NCBI GenBank assembly: GCA_034436355.1
Contig: DAOTVQ010000028.1
Span: forward strand, 106,329-170,328
Direction: 5' to 3'
DNA length: 64,000 nt
Origin: CP2-2F sp034436355
GTDB lineage: Bacteria > Chloroflexota > Anaerolineae > Aggregatilineales > UBA2796
Shown here piece by piece: positions 49,976 through 59,777 of this stretch. Within the stretch, counting starts at the first letter, position 1. Every line of letters begins with the position of its first letter. Position numbers and translations under genes: made by a program. The notes below the pieces were generated by a model. The model did no database searches. It saw only the letters and a program-made list of their open reading frames with translations, and had not been told where the DNA came from.

Positions 49976-50671
49976 ATGAACGATCAGGATATTTCTGACC
50001 TCATCGCCGCCTATGCGCTGAACACACTCTCCGCAGAAGAGCGTGCCCAAGTGGAGGGACTCTTAGCGCGCTCAGCAGAGGCGCAAGCCCTGTTGCACAG
50101 CTATGAGCGGATGTTCGGTGGCTTAGGGGCGCTCACCACACAGCGCAGCGTGCCTGAAGGCGCTGTCGAACGCTTCCGTGCGCGCCTTGCGGCAGAGTCC
50201 GCGCCGAAAAGCCACCCTTTGCCGCCGCCCAAACGCCGTCCACCGTTATGGATTGCTTTTGCCGCCGCCGCGCTGCTCATCATCGCCTTAGGCTTGCTGG
50301 TGGTGTTCACGCCGCAAACCGATCCGATTGTAGAAATCTTGGGCAATCCGAATGCGGTGCGCGTTGAACTGACGCCACAGGCAGAGGTGGCGGGCACCAT
50401 CCGCTTTGTGGCGTTGCCCAACACCGATCAGGGCGTCTTGGTGGCAGACCTGCCCGCGCCCGCCGCTGATCAACAATATCAATTGTGGTTCATCACGGCT
50501 GAGGGCATCCGTAGTGGCGGCGTTTTGGAAGGCGACCAACCTTTGCGCGTAGCAGTGCCAGATCCCAGCATGTCCTACACGCTTGGCATCACCTTAGAGC
50601 CACGCGGCGGCAGCCAACAACCGACCAGCGCGCCGCTTTTCGTTGGCAGCTTGCCGCGCCTGCGTGGGTAG
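49976..50671 (+). CDS. Membrane-bound anti-sigma factor (RskA type)
   Basis: A 231-residue anti-sigma factor. The N-terminal part (about 1-70, DISDLIAAYALNTLSAEERAQVEGLLA) is the sigma-binding zinc-finger-like region but lacks the His-x3-Cys-x2-Cys motif, as in RskA-type proteins. One membrane helix lies at about 90-112 after a Pro-rich stretch, and the outer domain (about 120-231) has the RskA-like block VLVADLPAPAADQQYQLWFI. It is encoded directly downstream of the ECF sigma factor, so it very probably holds that factor inactive until regulated proteolysis. It ends one base before the convergent kinase stop. Confidence 0.9.
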   Translation: MNDQDISDLIAAYALNTLSAEERAQVEGLLARSAEAQALLHSYERMFGGLGALTTQRSVPEGAVERFRARLAAESAPKSHPLPPPKRRPPLWIAFAAAALLIIALGLLVVFTPQTDPIVEILGNPNAVRVELTPQAEVAGTIRFVALPNTDQGVLVADLPAPAADQQYQLWFITAEGIRSGGVLEGDQPLRVAVPDPSMSYTLGITLEPRGGSQQPTSAPLFVGSLPRLRG

Positions 50672-50672
50672 C

Positions 50673-52076
50673 TTAACTATAAGCACCCCAGACTGCCAGC
50701 CACAGCACAATCACGCCTAGCACGGCGATGAGTGCCAAGCCACCTAGCACAAGGGTCAGCGGCTGAAGCGTATCGGTCACGGGTGGCACGCCATAATCAT
50801 AATTGGGACCGTAGCTGCCCGCCCCATAGCGGTTATCATAATGGGTGCCACCATATGCAGGGTTTTGCGGCGGCACGGGCGTCCCAGCGCCTGTCCAACC
50901 CGAAGGTTGCGGCTGTGCCGACGGTTGCTGCGTAACGGCGGCACGGGTAGCGCCAGACGGCGCAGGGCTGCCGTAGTAGCGTGGTGGCTCCGTCGGTTTA
51001 ACGGGCGGCTGTAGCACACCGCCGCTTGGCGCGCCACTGTAAGGGGGCGGCGTCACTTGGGCGGGACTGTGCGGCGCACTGACCTGATAGGGATTCACAG
51101 GTCCTGAAGTGGCATCGCGTGGTGGGGCAGGCGTTTGCAGTTGAGAGGCTTGCACAGGCGGTGCTGCCTGGCTGCCGCCAAGGGCGGGAATGCCGCTGCT
51201 AGGCGAAGCACCTGTCGGCTTGATAGCAGGAATAGCTGTTGTGCCACGCAAGCCCTTTTGCACATCAATCAGGACGCGCCCAAGCTGATCGGCTTGCGAG
51301 AAGCGCGCCGTTGGCTCTTTTGCCATACATTTGTGGATGATCCAATCAAGGGTGGTTGGCACATTCGGATTTGCTTCAAGCACATGCGGCACTTGATCGT
51401 TGATGTGTGCCAACGCCAGCTCTTTTTGATCCATACCGATGAAAGGCAGCTTAGCGGTCAGCATTTCGTACAGCACAATGCCGATCATGTAGACATCTGA
51501 GGCGGGCGTTGGCTGCATCCCTTGTGCCTGTTCGGGCGAGAAATACTGCGGGCTGCCCCAGACCACCTCTTGGCGCGTTATTGCTTGTGTATGGGTGATG
51601 ACCTGTGCAATGCCAAAGTCGGTCACCTTCACCGTATCATTGCTATAGAGCAAGATATTTTGCGGCTTCACATCGGCATGAACCAACCCCGAACGGTGCG
51701 CGTAGCCAATGCCGGCACACATCTGGATGCCGATGTGCAGCGCACGCTCAACGGAAAAGGGCGCGCTGGTGCGGATGTGCTTCTTCAGGTCTTGCGCGTC
51801 AACATACTCCATGACGATGTAGAACAGCGCGCCTTCGTTATCCGCGTCAAAGACGGTCACGATGTTTGGGTGCAGCAGGCTTGCCACACGGCGCGCCTCT
51901 TCGCGGAAGTTCTCGCGGAATGCCTCATTTGCCGTCAGGCTAGAGCGCAGCGTTTTGAGCGCTACCGTGCGCCCTAGGCGTATGTCATGCGCTTTGTAGA
52001 CAACTGCCATGCCGCCTGAACCAAGCGTTTCAAGGATTCGAAAGCGCTTGTTGATCAGTTGATTTTCTGATGCCAT
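50673..52076 (-). CDS. Transmembrane Ser/Thr protein kinase with HAD-type catalytic loop
   Basis: A 467-residue kinase starting at the ATG at 52076 (GAGGAA 9 bases upstream; a GTG at 52091 is rejected). The N-terminal catalytic domain has GSGGMAVVYK, Lys41 and DFG, with an activation-loop segment of GSPQYFSPEQ. The catalytic loop reads His133-Ala-Asp135 instead of HRD, so it is a non-RD kinase. After about residue 275 there is a Pro/Gln/Ser-rich linker of 150 residues, then a membrane helix very near the C-terminus (about 440-462) with only a few residues outside. There is no PASTA repeat, so it differs from PknB. It is divergent from the FGE-kinase gene and convergent with the anti-sigma gene. 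Confidence 0.92.
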   Translation of the reverse strand: MASENQLINKRFRILETLGSGGMAVVYKAHDIRLGRTVALKTLRSSLTANEAFRENFREEARRVASLLHPNIVTVFDADNEGALFYIVMEYVDAQDLKKHIRTSAPFSVERALHIGIQMCAGIGYAHRSGLVHADVKPQNILLYSNDTVKVTDFGIAQVITHTQAITRQEVVWGSPQYFSPEQAQGMQPTPASDVYMIGIVLYEMLTAKLPFIGMDQKELALAHINDQVPHVLEANPNVPTTLDWIIHKCMAKEPTARFSQADQLGRVLIDVQKGLRGTTAIPAIKPTGASPSSGIPALGGSQAAPPVQASQLQTPAPPRDATSGPVNPYQVSAPHSPAQVTPPPYSGAPSGGVLQPPVKPTEPPRYYGSPAPSGATRAAVTQQPSAQPQPSGWTGAGTPVPPQNPAYGGTHYDNRYGAGSYGPNYDYGVPPVTDTLQPLTLVLGGLALIAVLGVIVLWLAVWGAYS

Positions 52077-52201
52077 CCGCTCATTCCTCACAGGTTAACG
52101 CAGCGTGCTTCGTGTTTATAGTCTAGCAGATTTGGTGATGCTATCCAAGCGGCGAGGGCGGCGCGCCAAAATACCTTGAACTCATTCAGGCTGCCTGTTC
52201 C

Positions 52202-52226
52202 CATAGCGGCAAAAAAACGCTATGAT
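52202..52226 (+). promoter_or_regulatory. Inverted repeat overlapping a candidate -10 before the kinase/FGE gene
   Basis: catagcg (52202-52208) and cgctatg (52218-52224) form inverted arms around an A-rich loop. The right arm overlaps tatgat (52221-52226, 5/6 match to the -10 consensus), 37 bases before the ATG. A weak -35 only, so both promoter and operator roles are tentative. Confidence 0.35.
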
Positions 52227-52262
52227 GTGGCAATATCTTTCACTTGAGAAATTGGTGGCGTG

Positions 52263-54737
52263 ATGGCAGGCGGACAACCTCTTACGTACCTTAAAAACGG
52301 GCAGATGCTCGGCAAATATCGGATTGATGGGCTGCTTGGGCGCGGCAACATGGCAGAAGTCTACCGCGCCTTTAACCCTGATTTGGCACAGCATGTGGCG
52401 ATCAAAGTCATCCAGCCGCTGCGCCTTGAAGACGGCGAATCGGTGGCGCGTTTTCGGCAAGAAGCGCGTGCGGTGGCAGCCCTCAGCCACCCGAACATCT
52501 TGCGCGTTTTTGACTTTGATGTGCAAGACGGTTTGCACTACATGGTGATGGAACTCATCGAAGGTGAGACGCTGGCAAAGCGCATCACCGACTCGCCCAA
52601 CGGCTTGCCCTTACCCGAAGTGCGCCGTTGGTTCAGCCAGTTGTGCGCCGCGCTGGACTACGCCCATCAGCGCGGCGTGATTCACCGCGATGTGAAGCCT
52701 GCCAACGTCATGCTTGTCGATGGCGAACGCCTGATTCTGACGGATTTCGGCTTGGCACGCCTTGCCGACTCGGAAAAGCTGACGGCAACTGGCTATACAA
52801 CTGGCTCACCGGCTTATATGTCGCCCGAACAGATTGAAGGTGTGAGTGATCTGACCAGCCGCGCCGATATTTATGCGCTTGGCTGTCTGCTCTTTGAACT
52901 GCTCACAGCGCGCACGCCTTTTAGCGGCAACTCTACGGCAAGCATCATTGTGAAGCATCTCAATTCGCCGCCGCCCGCGCCAAGCGAGTTAGTGCAAGGT
53001 TTGCCCCAAGGTGTGGATCATGTGGTGTTGCGTGCCTTGAGCAAAAATCCCGCAGATCGGTTTGCCACCGCCCGCGAGATGTCGGAAGCATTTGAGGCAG
53101 CTCTAGCAGGGCAGTCAATTGCAACTGCCGCGGCTGTACTTGCCACTTCCACACCCGATCCCAACGCGACGGAGCGCCTACCCGACTCTGAAAAACGCAC
53201 CCAACTTACCAAGCCCTCTCAAGCTGATCTTGAGGCTGGCACAGTGCGCGTTCCAAGCACCGAACGGCTACCCAGCGGCACAGGGCGAATGCCGTCTTTT
53301 GCCGCAGTTGCCATTGTCGCAGTCATCAGTTTGTTAGCGGGCTTGGGCTTAGTGGCAGTGCTAAGCCAGCCTGCTGACCCACCAGCGCCCGAAGGCATGG
53401 TCTTTGTGCGCGGCGGCACCTTTCTGATGGGCTTGGCAACCGGCGGTGAGCATGAGCGCCCACCGCACAATGTAACAGTGCCGCCGTTCTTCATAGACCG
53501 CACCGAAGTGACCAACCGCGCCTACTTTGATTTCATTCGGCGGACAGGCTTTGAAGCACCCGCTGCTTGGGTGGAACCCGGCGTTGATCCGACGTGGGAA
53601 GTGCGCGCAACCGAAGGCTATGTGATCGGTGATATTAACGACCGTTTCAGCTACGATGGCGCGCAGGTAAGCGCCCTCACCGATGCTGAAGTGACGCTCA
53701 CCCTGAACCCTGCGACCAACCGCGGCGAGGTCATCGTCACCTTCACGGGCGAGATCAAAACAGAAGCAAACCGCACCCTGAGCGGTGAAATTCGCATTGT
53801 GCATAATGTTTTCAGAGGCACAACGTCTTTTCAGGAAGGTGGCATTGGCGATCACGTGCATATGCACGGCGATACAGGACAGGAATCGCCCATTTTGCCC
53901 GCTGTGGTGGGTGATATTAACACTTGGGGCAACGCCGATCTGTATGTGGATGGCGAACGCGTGTACCGTGGGCTTGGCGCACACATGATGGTCATGCCTG
54001 CCGTGCGGGATGCTGATCACCGCGTGCTGCGTGCCGATGGCACCTGCTGCTATTCACCGCAGCGCCCTGCCGATGGGCGCGTGGATGTTTCGCGCCGCGA
54101 ACTGCTGCTGATCCTCTCGCGGGAAGACGGCGGCGAATACAGCGGCACGCGCCCACGCACCGCACCGCCGGAAGAACCTGTCTGGCTCGATCTCTATTTC
54201 CGCCAAGTGCAGTTTGTGCGGCGTCCGCCTGCCCCGAACATTCCGCCCAACGCCGATAATCAGCCTGTGACGGGCGTCTCATGGGCAGAGGCAGTCGCTT
54301 ACTGCCGCTCCATCGGCAAGCGGCTGCCCACAGAGGCAGAGTGGGAATATGCCGCACGCGGCACAGATGGGCGTTTGTATCCGTGGGGCAACACTACGGA
54401 TGCACTACCTGCCAATGTCAATTCGGGTGGCTTGCGCGATGTGGGCAGCTTCCCTGAAGGTGCCAGCCCGTTTGGTGTGCTGGACATGGCGGGCAACGCA
54501 TGGGAATGGGTCTCGGATTGGTATGCCGCAGACTACTATGCGCGCAATGAAAACCAGAACCCGAAAGGCCCTGCGACGGGCAGAGATCGCGTATTGCGCG
54601 GTGGCGGCGCACGCACGCTTGATCCGCTAGGCTTGGTCGAATATCGCGCTACGCACCGCTTGCCCATGTCGCCTGAGGCACGCGGCGTCTTTTTCGGCTT
54701 CCGCTGCGCGCAGGATGCACGTGAGGTCGTCCGTTAA
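52263..54737 (+). CDS. Transmembrane Ser/Thr kinase fused to an FGE/SUMF1-like domain with a large insert
   Basis: An 824-residue protein from the ATG at 52263 (a GTG at 52260 overlaps it). Residues 18-280 are a kinase: Lys48, HRD with Asp143, and DFG, with the glycine loop reading GRGNMAEV. A 65-residue linker leads to a membrane helix at about 344-366. An FGE/SUMF1-like domain starts PEGMVFVRGGTFLMG (376) and resumes with VTGVSWAEAVAYC and LPTEAEWEYAARG, LDMAGNAWEWVSDWY, and VLRGGGARTLDPLGLVEYRATHR. An insert of about 220 residues (about 437-660) splits it. The insert includes a His/Asp-rich GDHVHMHGDTGQESP and a CC pair, and I do not recognise it. The FGE catalytic Cys is missing. The GH5-like gene follows one base after the stop. 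Confidence 0.87.
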   Translation: MAGGQPLTYLKNGQMLGKYRIDGLLGRGNMAEVYRAFNPDLAQHVAIKVIQPLRLEDGESVARFRQEARAVAALSHPNILRVFDFDVQDGLHYMVMELIEGETLAKRITDSPNGLPLPEVRRWFSQLCAALDYAHQRGVIHRDVKPANVMLVDGERLILTDFGLARLADSEKLTATGYTTGSPAYMSPEQIEGVSDLTSRADIYALGCLLFELLTARTPFSGNSTASIIVKHLNSPPPAPSELVQGLPQGVDHVVLRALSKNPADRFATAREMSEAFEAALAGQSIATAAAVLATSTPDPNATERLPDSEKRTQLTKPSQADLEAGTVRVPSTERLPSGTGRMPSFAAVAIVAVISLLAGLGLVAVLSQPADPPAPEGMVFVRGGTFLMGLATGGEHERPPHNVTVPPFFIDRTEVTNRAYFDFIRRTGFEAPAAWVEPGVDPTWEVRATEGYVIGDINDRFSYDGAQVSALTDAEVTLTLNPATNRGEVIVTFTGEIKTEANRTLSGEIRIVHNVFRGTTSFQEGGIGDHVHMHGDTGQESPILPAVVGDINTWGNADLYVDGERVYRGLGAHMMVMPAVRDADHRVLRADGTCCYSPQRPADGRVDVSRRELLLILSREDGGEYSGTRPRTAPPEEPVWLDLYFRQVQFVRRPPAPNIPPNADNQPVTGVSWAEAVAYCRSIGKRLPTEAEWEYAARGTDGRLYPWGNTTDALPANVNSGGLRDVGSFPEGASPFGVLDMAGNAWEWVSDWYAADYYARNENQNPKGPATGRDRVLRGGGARTLDPLGLVEYRATHRLPMSPEARGVFFGFRCAQDAREVVR

Positions 54738-54738
54738 G

Positions 54739-56235
54739 ATGCGCCCATTCGCCCGACTTGGCATTTACGGCGTCACCCTGATCGCCGTAATTGCCTTATT
54801 GGTGATCAGCAGTGGCAGCACCCGCCGCAACCCTGAAACCATGCTGCCGCTGCCAACCTACGACGCCAGCGCCTTCCGCGATGTTGAGTCGGCGGTGCAG
54901 GCTGCCTTTGAGATTCCCGATGATCTGCGGCTGCTAACGCCCTCTGATCTGTGCGGCAACCTGCACGCCGCTTGGAATCAGGATTGGCAGCGCGTGATCG
55001 GCGCGCTCACCTTGCTGGATAATCAGGCGGCAACTTGCGAAGGCGACGACTCGCCGCGCTTGCTGCTCTACCCCGCTTACTACAACTACGGCGCGGCACT
55101 AGAGCGGCGCGGTAACTTGCCCGCTGCCCTAGAGTCCTATCGGCGGGCGCTTGCCATTCAGCCGCAAGGCACAGAGGCAGCCCAAGCGCTCCGCAAGCAC
55201 AACGCCTTAGTCGCACCGCCGCCCGAAACCTGCTCGCCCGAAGAAATTGCCGCCGCCCAACTGCCTGCCTATACACCGCACGGCAAGGGCGGCTTTGTGC
55301 GCCTTGCGGCAGGGCGTTTCAGCGCGGATGGCGTTCCGTTTGTAGTGCGTGGCGTGAATTACTATCCATCTCGTGCGCCGTGGCGGCGCTTCCTGACCGA
55401 GTCAGACCTGAGCAGCATCGCCCGCGAACTCGATCTGCTGGCAGCCTCAGGCGTGAACACCATCCGCATTTTTGCGTGGCACGCCGCGCTGTTCCAATGT
55501 GTGGGCAGCGGCATTGTGCCAAATCCTGAAGGCTTCGCCCGATTGGATGGTACGTTGCGCCTTGCCGCTGCGCGTGGGCTGCGCGTGCTGCTGACCCTGA
55601 ACGATCTGCCTGATCTGTTGGTGCGCCCACTCTACACACAATCGGAAATGGCAGATGCCCAAAGCCTGTTCATCGTGACGCGCTACCGTGATGAGCCTGC
55701 TATTTTGGCGTTCGATCTGCGGAACGAGGGCGATATTGATTATGTGCGCGGCTATGCGCGCTCAGCAGATGTGATCGCGTGGCTGAATCAGCTTGCGCCG
55801 CGTGTGCGTGCCGCAGCGCCCAATCACCTGATCACCGCCGGCTGGAATGAAGGCTCGTTGGCAACTGAGCGTGCGGTAGATTTCCTCAGCTTTCACCATT
55901 GGCGCTCTGCGGAGAACTTGCAGCAGCGCATCAATAGCTTACGGGCAGGCAGCCGCAAGCCGATCCTGCTCCAAGAGCTAGGTTATCCCGCCCGTGCGGG
56001 CAACCGCGCTGCCTTAGCTGATCAGGCGAATAAACTGGAGTCGGCAATTCGTGCGGCGGAAAACGCGAATCTGCTCGGGTGGCTGCTGTGGACGGCATTT
56101 GACTTTCCTACCGATGTAACGTGCATTCCGCCGGCTTGCCCCAGCGCAGATAACGCGGAGCATCACTTTGGCTTGTGGACGGTGGACTACGCACCTAAGC
56201 CCGCTGTGCAAGTGTTGGAGCGCTTCACGCGCTAA
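54739..56235 (+). CDS. Anchored TPR/GH5-like glycoside hydrolase
   Basis: A 498-residue protein with an N-terminal membrane helix (residues about 5-25). A short region near 110-150 (PAYYNYGAALERRGNLPAALESYRRALAIQP) is a TPR repeat. The C-terminal part from about 200 is a TIM-barrel glycoside hydrolase of cellulase (GH5) type: FVVRGVNYYP, GVNTIRIFAW, acid/base-type Glu330 in LRNEGD, and nucleophile-type Glu413 in LLQELGYPA, followed by LGWLLWTAFDF. The ATG lies one base after the kinase/FGE stop, so the two are almost certainly cotranscribed. It may be a cell-surface beta-glycanase; the sugar is not known. Confidence 0.85.
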   Translation: MRPFARLGIYGVTLIAVIALLVISSGSTRRNPETMLPLPTYDASAFRDVESAVQAAFEIPDDLRLLTPSDLCGNLHAAWNQDWQRVIGALTLLDNQAATCEGDDSPRLLLYPAYYNYGAALERRGNLPAALESYRRALAIQPQGTEAAQALRKHNALVAPPPETCSPEEIAAAQLPAYTPHGKGGFVRLAAGRFSADGVPFVVRGVNYYPSRAPWRRFLTESDLSSIARELDLLAASGVNTIRIFAWHAALFQCVGSGIVPNPEGFARLDGTLRLAAARGLRVLLTLNDLPDLLVRPLYTQSEMADAQSLFIVTRYRDEPAILAFDLRNEGDIDYVRGYARSADVIAWLNQLAPRVRAAAPNHLITAGWNEGSLATERAVDFLSFHHWRSAENLQQRINSLRAGSRKPILLQELGYPARAGNRAALADQANKLESAIRAAENANLLGWLLWTAFDFPTDVTCIPPACPSADNAEHHFGLWTVDYAPKPAVQVLERFTR

Positions 56236-56237
56236 GG

Positions 56238-56266
56238 TTGACGCAATCAGCGCGGCGTGCTACCTT
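56238..56266 (+). promoter_or_regulatory. Candidate promoter for aspS
   Basis: TTGACG (56238-56243, 5/6) and TACCTT (56261-56266, 3/6) are 17 bases apart, 60 bases before the aspS ATG. The -10 match is weak. Confidence 0.35.
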
Positions 56267-56325
56267 AGTGCAGCGTGATCCACATCTGACAATGAGCAAT
56301 TCTCCACACAGCGGAAAGGCAAAGC

Positions 56326-57633
<1,308 letters not shown>

Positions 57634-57637
57634 GCGT

Positions 57638-58543
57638 TTAGGGCAGCGGCTCTTTCAAGTCGTAGATGCCATCGCGGATTGCCCAACGCGGGTTGCCTTC
57701 TGTGCTGAGCAGCACATCGCCTTCACGGTGCAGCGGCGCACCTGTGATTGGGCATTTGAACAACTGATCGCGCCCAATAAGTGTGCTAGGCACACCTTCG
57801 ACGCGATTTTCCACAAAAATCTGCGGCGCGTAAGGCAACATGCCGCCAAGCGGCTGCAAGAGCCGATCTATGCCGACCATCAGGCGCAGCGGGAACACTT
57901 TCTTGAAGAGTCCCAGCCGCAGCCAAGAGGCAGCCGCACGACGGCGCACTGTGAAGCCTGCGCCGCTGAGCGCCTCGCGGATGTAAGCGGGATGAAAATC
58001 AAAGTTGAGGCGCACGAACTCCAGTGGTTCGTGGTTGTAGGGACTCCACGTTTGGCGGCGGAAAGCATAGCGCAGGATTGCCTTCAGGTTCAGTTTGTTA
58101 GCAAATTCCAACACAAAGGTGCTGCCATTCGCCATGCTATGGCGGATTTGGCGCAGGGCGGCGGGTGCATCGGCAAGGTGATGCACCACGCGGCACAGCA
58201 AGCCGGCATCAAAGGCGTTGGCGGCAAAGGGCAGCTTGTAGAGATCGGCTGCCACATAGATGAATCGATCTGAGCGCCCAAGCCGTGCCTGAGCATCTTG
58301 CAGCATGGTGCGTGAATAGTCCATCACGACCACTTCTTCAAAGCCCGCCGCCTCGTTGATCAGGCGCCCGAAGCCTGCGCCAAAATCGGCGTAGCGCTTG
58401 CCGCCCCGTGGCAAAAAGCGCCGCAAGATCAGGCGTTCAACGGCGTCCTCATACTCGCGCCCTTTGCCTTCCCAAAAGTCGGCGCGGTAGGTGGAGCCTT
58501 CATAATCGCAAATGGCAGGCTGTGAAGCAGGTGGCTGAGTCAT
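57638..58543 (-). CDS. SAM-dependent methyltransferase with C-terminal Trm112-like segment
   Basis: A 301-residue class I methyltransferase. The SAM-binding motif I is YADFGAGFGRLINEA near residue 51, then VVVMDYSRTML and a motif IV-like FDAGLLCRVVHHLAD. The last 50 residues contain LFKCPITGAPLHREGDVLLS and WAIRDGIYDL, which resemble a Trm112-like zinc-ribbon remnant with only one Cys visible. The substrate could be a lipid, quinone or sugar; the sequence does not decide. It lies 16 bases before the membrane-repeat protein stop on the same strand, so the two may be cotranscribed. Confidence 0.85.
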   Translation of the reverse strand: MTQPPASQPAICDYEGSTYRADFWEGKGREYEDAVERLILRRFLPRGGKRYADFGAGFGRLINEAAGFEEVVVMDYSRTMLQDAQARLGRSDRFIYVAADLYKLPFAANAFDAGLLCRVVHHLADAPAALRQIRHSMANGSTFVLEFANKLNLKAILRYAFRRQTWSPYNHEPLEFVRLNFDFHPAYIREALSGAGFTVRRRAAASWLRLGLFKKVFPLRLMVGIDRLLQPLGGMLPYAPQIFVENRVEGVPSTLIGRDQLFKCPITGAPLHREGDVLLSTEGNPRWAIRDGIYDLKEPLP

Positions 58544-58559
58544 GACGGCAAAAATCCTA

Positions 58560-59534
58560 TCAAGGTGTGGGCGGTGGCAGGGTTGGGATAAAGAGTGTTG
58601 GCGTTGGCGCGATGGGCGTCACTGTGGGTGGGATAACGGGCGTTGGTGTGGGCAGCGGCGTTAGGTTGGTGGGCGGTGCAGCGTTGGGCGCGGTGGCAGT
58701 CCCTTCAAATGGCACAACAATGATCGTGGCGTTGGGCGGTGGCGCTGAGGGCGTGTAGGTGGGCAGGTTGGCGCCGGGTCCGGTGCGGAAGCCCGGCCAC
58801 GGATTACGGATAAAGTCGTTATCTGCCAGCAGGTCGGGTGGCTGCCCTGCCAAAATCTGCCCGATCACAATCCACATTTCATTCCAATTCTTGGGCAGGT
58901 TGGTGACGACGCGGGTCAGCGGACCGATCACGTTTTGCAGGCTTTTCGCCACATCGTTAAGCTGCGTCTGATCAAGGGGAATATCCACCGGCACGCGCAG
59001 GGCAACTGGCACCTTCAGATCAACCGGCACTTTCAGATCAACTGGCACCTTCAAGTCAATCGGCAAGGTGCTATCCACCGGCACCTGCAAATTGAGCGCG
59101 ACAGGCAGTTGCAAGCCTTGCGGCAGCGTGATCGCCACCGAACCGCGAATGGTGCCACCGCCGCCGGGCAGGGCAAAGGCAGCATTCGCCGTAATCGGCA
59201 CAGGCTGCGTCAGCGTTACGACGGTGTTCTGCTGAAGCGGAATGTTCAGCACCACCGGGATGGTATCCTTGACGTTGATCGTATCCACCACCTGAATTTG
59301 ATCTTTCACATTGATGGTGTCATTCACGTTGATGGTGGTGATGATGCGCGCTTCATTCAAGCCCACAAAGCTGCTATACAAGCCTCCCAGCAGCGGCTCG
59401 GCAATGCCGTTGGTGATCTGAAAGATCACAGTCAGCAGCAGCAAGATCACGATCAGGAAAACAAAGTTGACGATGAATGAGAAAAAGATGGCTACGTTCT
59501 TAAATGCGTTCCAAAAGCGCCGTAAACCGACCAT
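58560..59534 (-). CDS. Membrane protein with tandem VPVDLK-type repeats
   Basis: A 324-residue protein from the ATG at 59534 (GGGAG 8 bases upstream). A membrane helix lies at about residues 13-40. The outer part has two repeat types: NVNDTINVKD/VDTINVKDTIPV near residues 65-90, and a run of six-residue VPVDLK units near 165-190, within a longer region of alternating Val/Leu strands suggesting a beta-solenoid or amphipathic sheet. A C-terminal Thr/Pro-rich tail from about 285 is typical of secreted Chloroflexota proteins. I do not recognise a family. It may be a surface structural or adhesion protein. It is upstream of the methyltransferase gene. Confidence 0.7.
   Translation of the reverse strand: MVGLRRFWNAFKNVAIFFSFIVNFVFLIVILLLLTVIFQITNGIAEPLLGGLYSSFVGLNEARIITTINVNDTINVKDQIQVVDTINVKDTIPVVLNIPLQQNTVVTLTQPVPITANAAFALPGGGGTIRGSVAITLPQGLQLPVALNLQVPVDSTLPIDLKVPVDLKVPVDLKVPVALRVPVDIPLDQTQLNDVAKSLQNVIGPLTRVVTNLPKNWNEMWIVIGQILAGQPPDLLADNDFIRNPWPGFRTGPGANLPTYTPSAPPPNATIIVVPFEGTATAPNAAPPTNLTPLPTPTPVIPPTVTPIAPTPTLFIPTLPPPTP
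59007..59065. repeat. 18-bp tandem DNA repeats encoding VPVDLK units
   Basis: Three units of an 18-base repeat (ggcacyttcarrtcaayc-like) lie within the membrane-repeat gene, in phase with the reading frame. Small differences between units show the copies are not brand new. Confidence 0.7.
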
Positions 59535-59694
59535 GCCTGCTTCTCCCTGCCTGCTAGACGGATGCTCAGCCACACCATGATAGCACCTCTTAGGCAGAAT
59601 GGGCAAACAAAAGCCTAACATGATGGGCATAGGGCAAGCGTAGGGCAGCGGGCAGAGTCTTTGATCATTCTAACCCTGCATCGCTGCACTGATC

Positions 59695-59703
59695 TGGTAT
59701 AAG
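59695..59703 (+). promoter_or_regulatory. Extended -10 promoter for the receiver gene
   Basis: TGGTATAAG fits the extended -10 (TGnTATAAT) with one mismatch. It lies 75 bases before the ATG. No -35 is needed for such a promoter and none is convincing here. Confidence 0.45.
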
Positions 59704-59777
59704 ATATGTAACAAACGCCGCAACTGTTATCTATCATTTAACGGCATCATCTAGAGACGATATGAGGAGTTTTTATC

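Noticed and set aside
53361..54020. A 219-codon minus-strand frame opposite the kinase/FGE insert
   Set aside because: Considered because the insert is unusual, but the plus-strand frame is continuous through both FGE halves and the antisense frame has no motif.
59007..59065. A CRISPR-like repeat array
   Set aside because: The 18-base units are contiguous, have no spacers and lie in phase inside a gene.
59535..59630. N-terminal extension of the membrane-repeat protein
   Set aside because: The extra 32 residues have no ribosome site, while the ATG at 59534 has GGGAG and precedes the membrane helix correctly.
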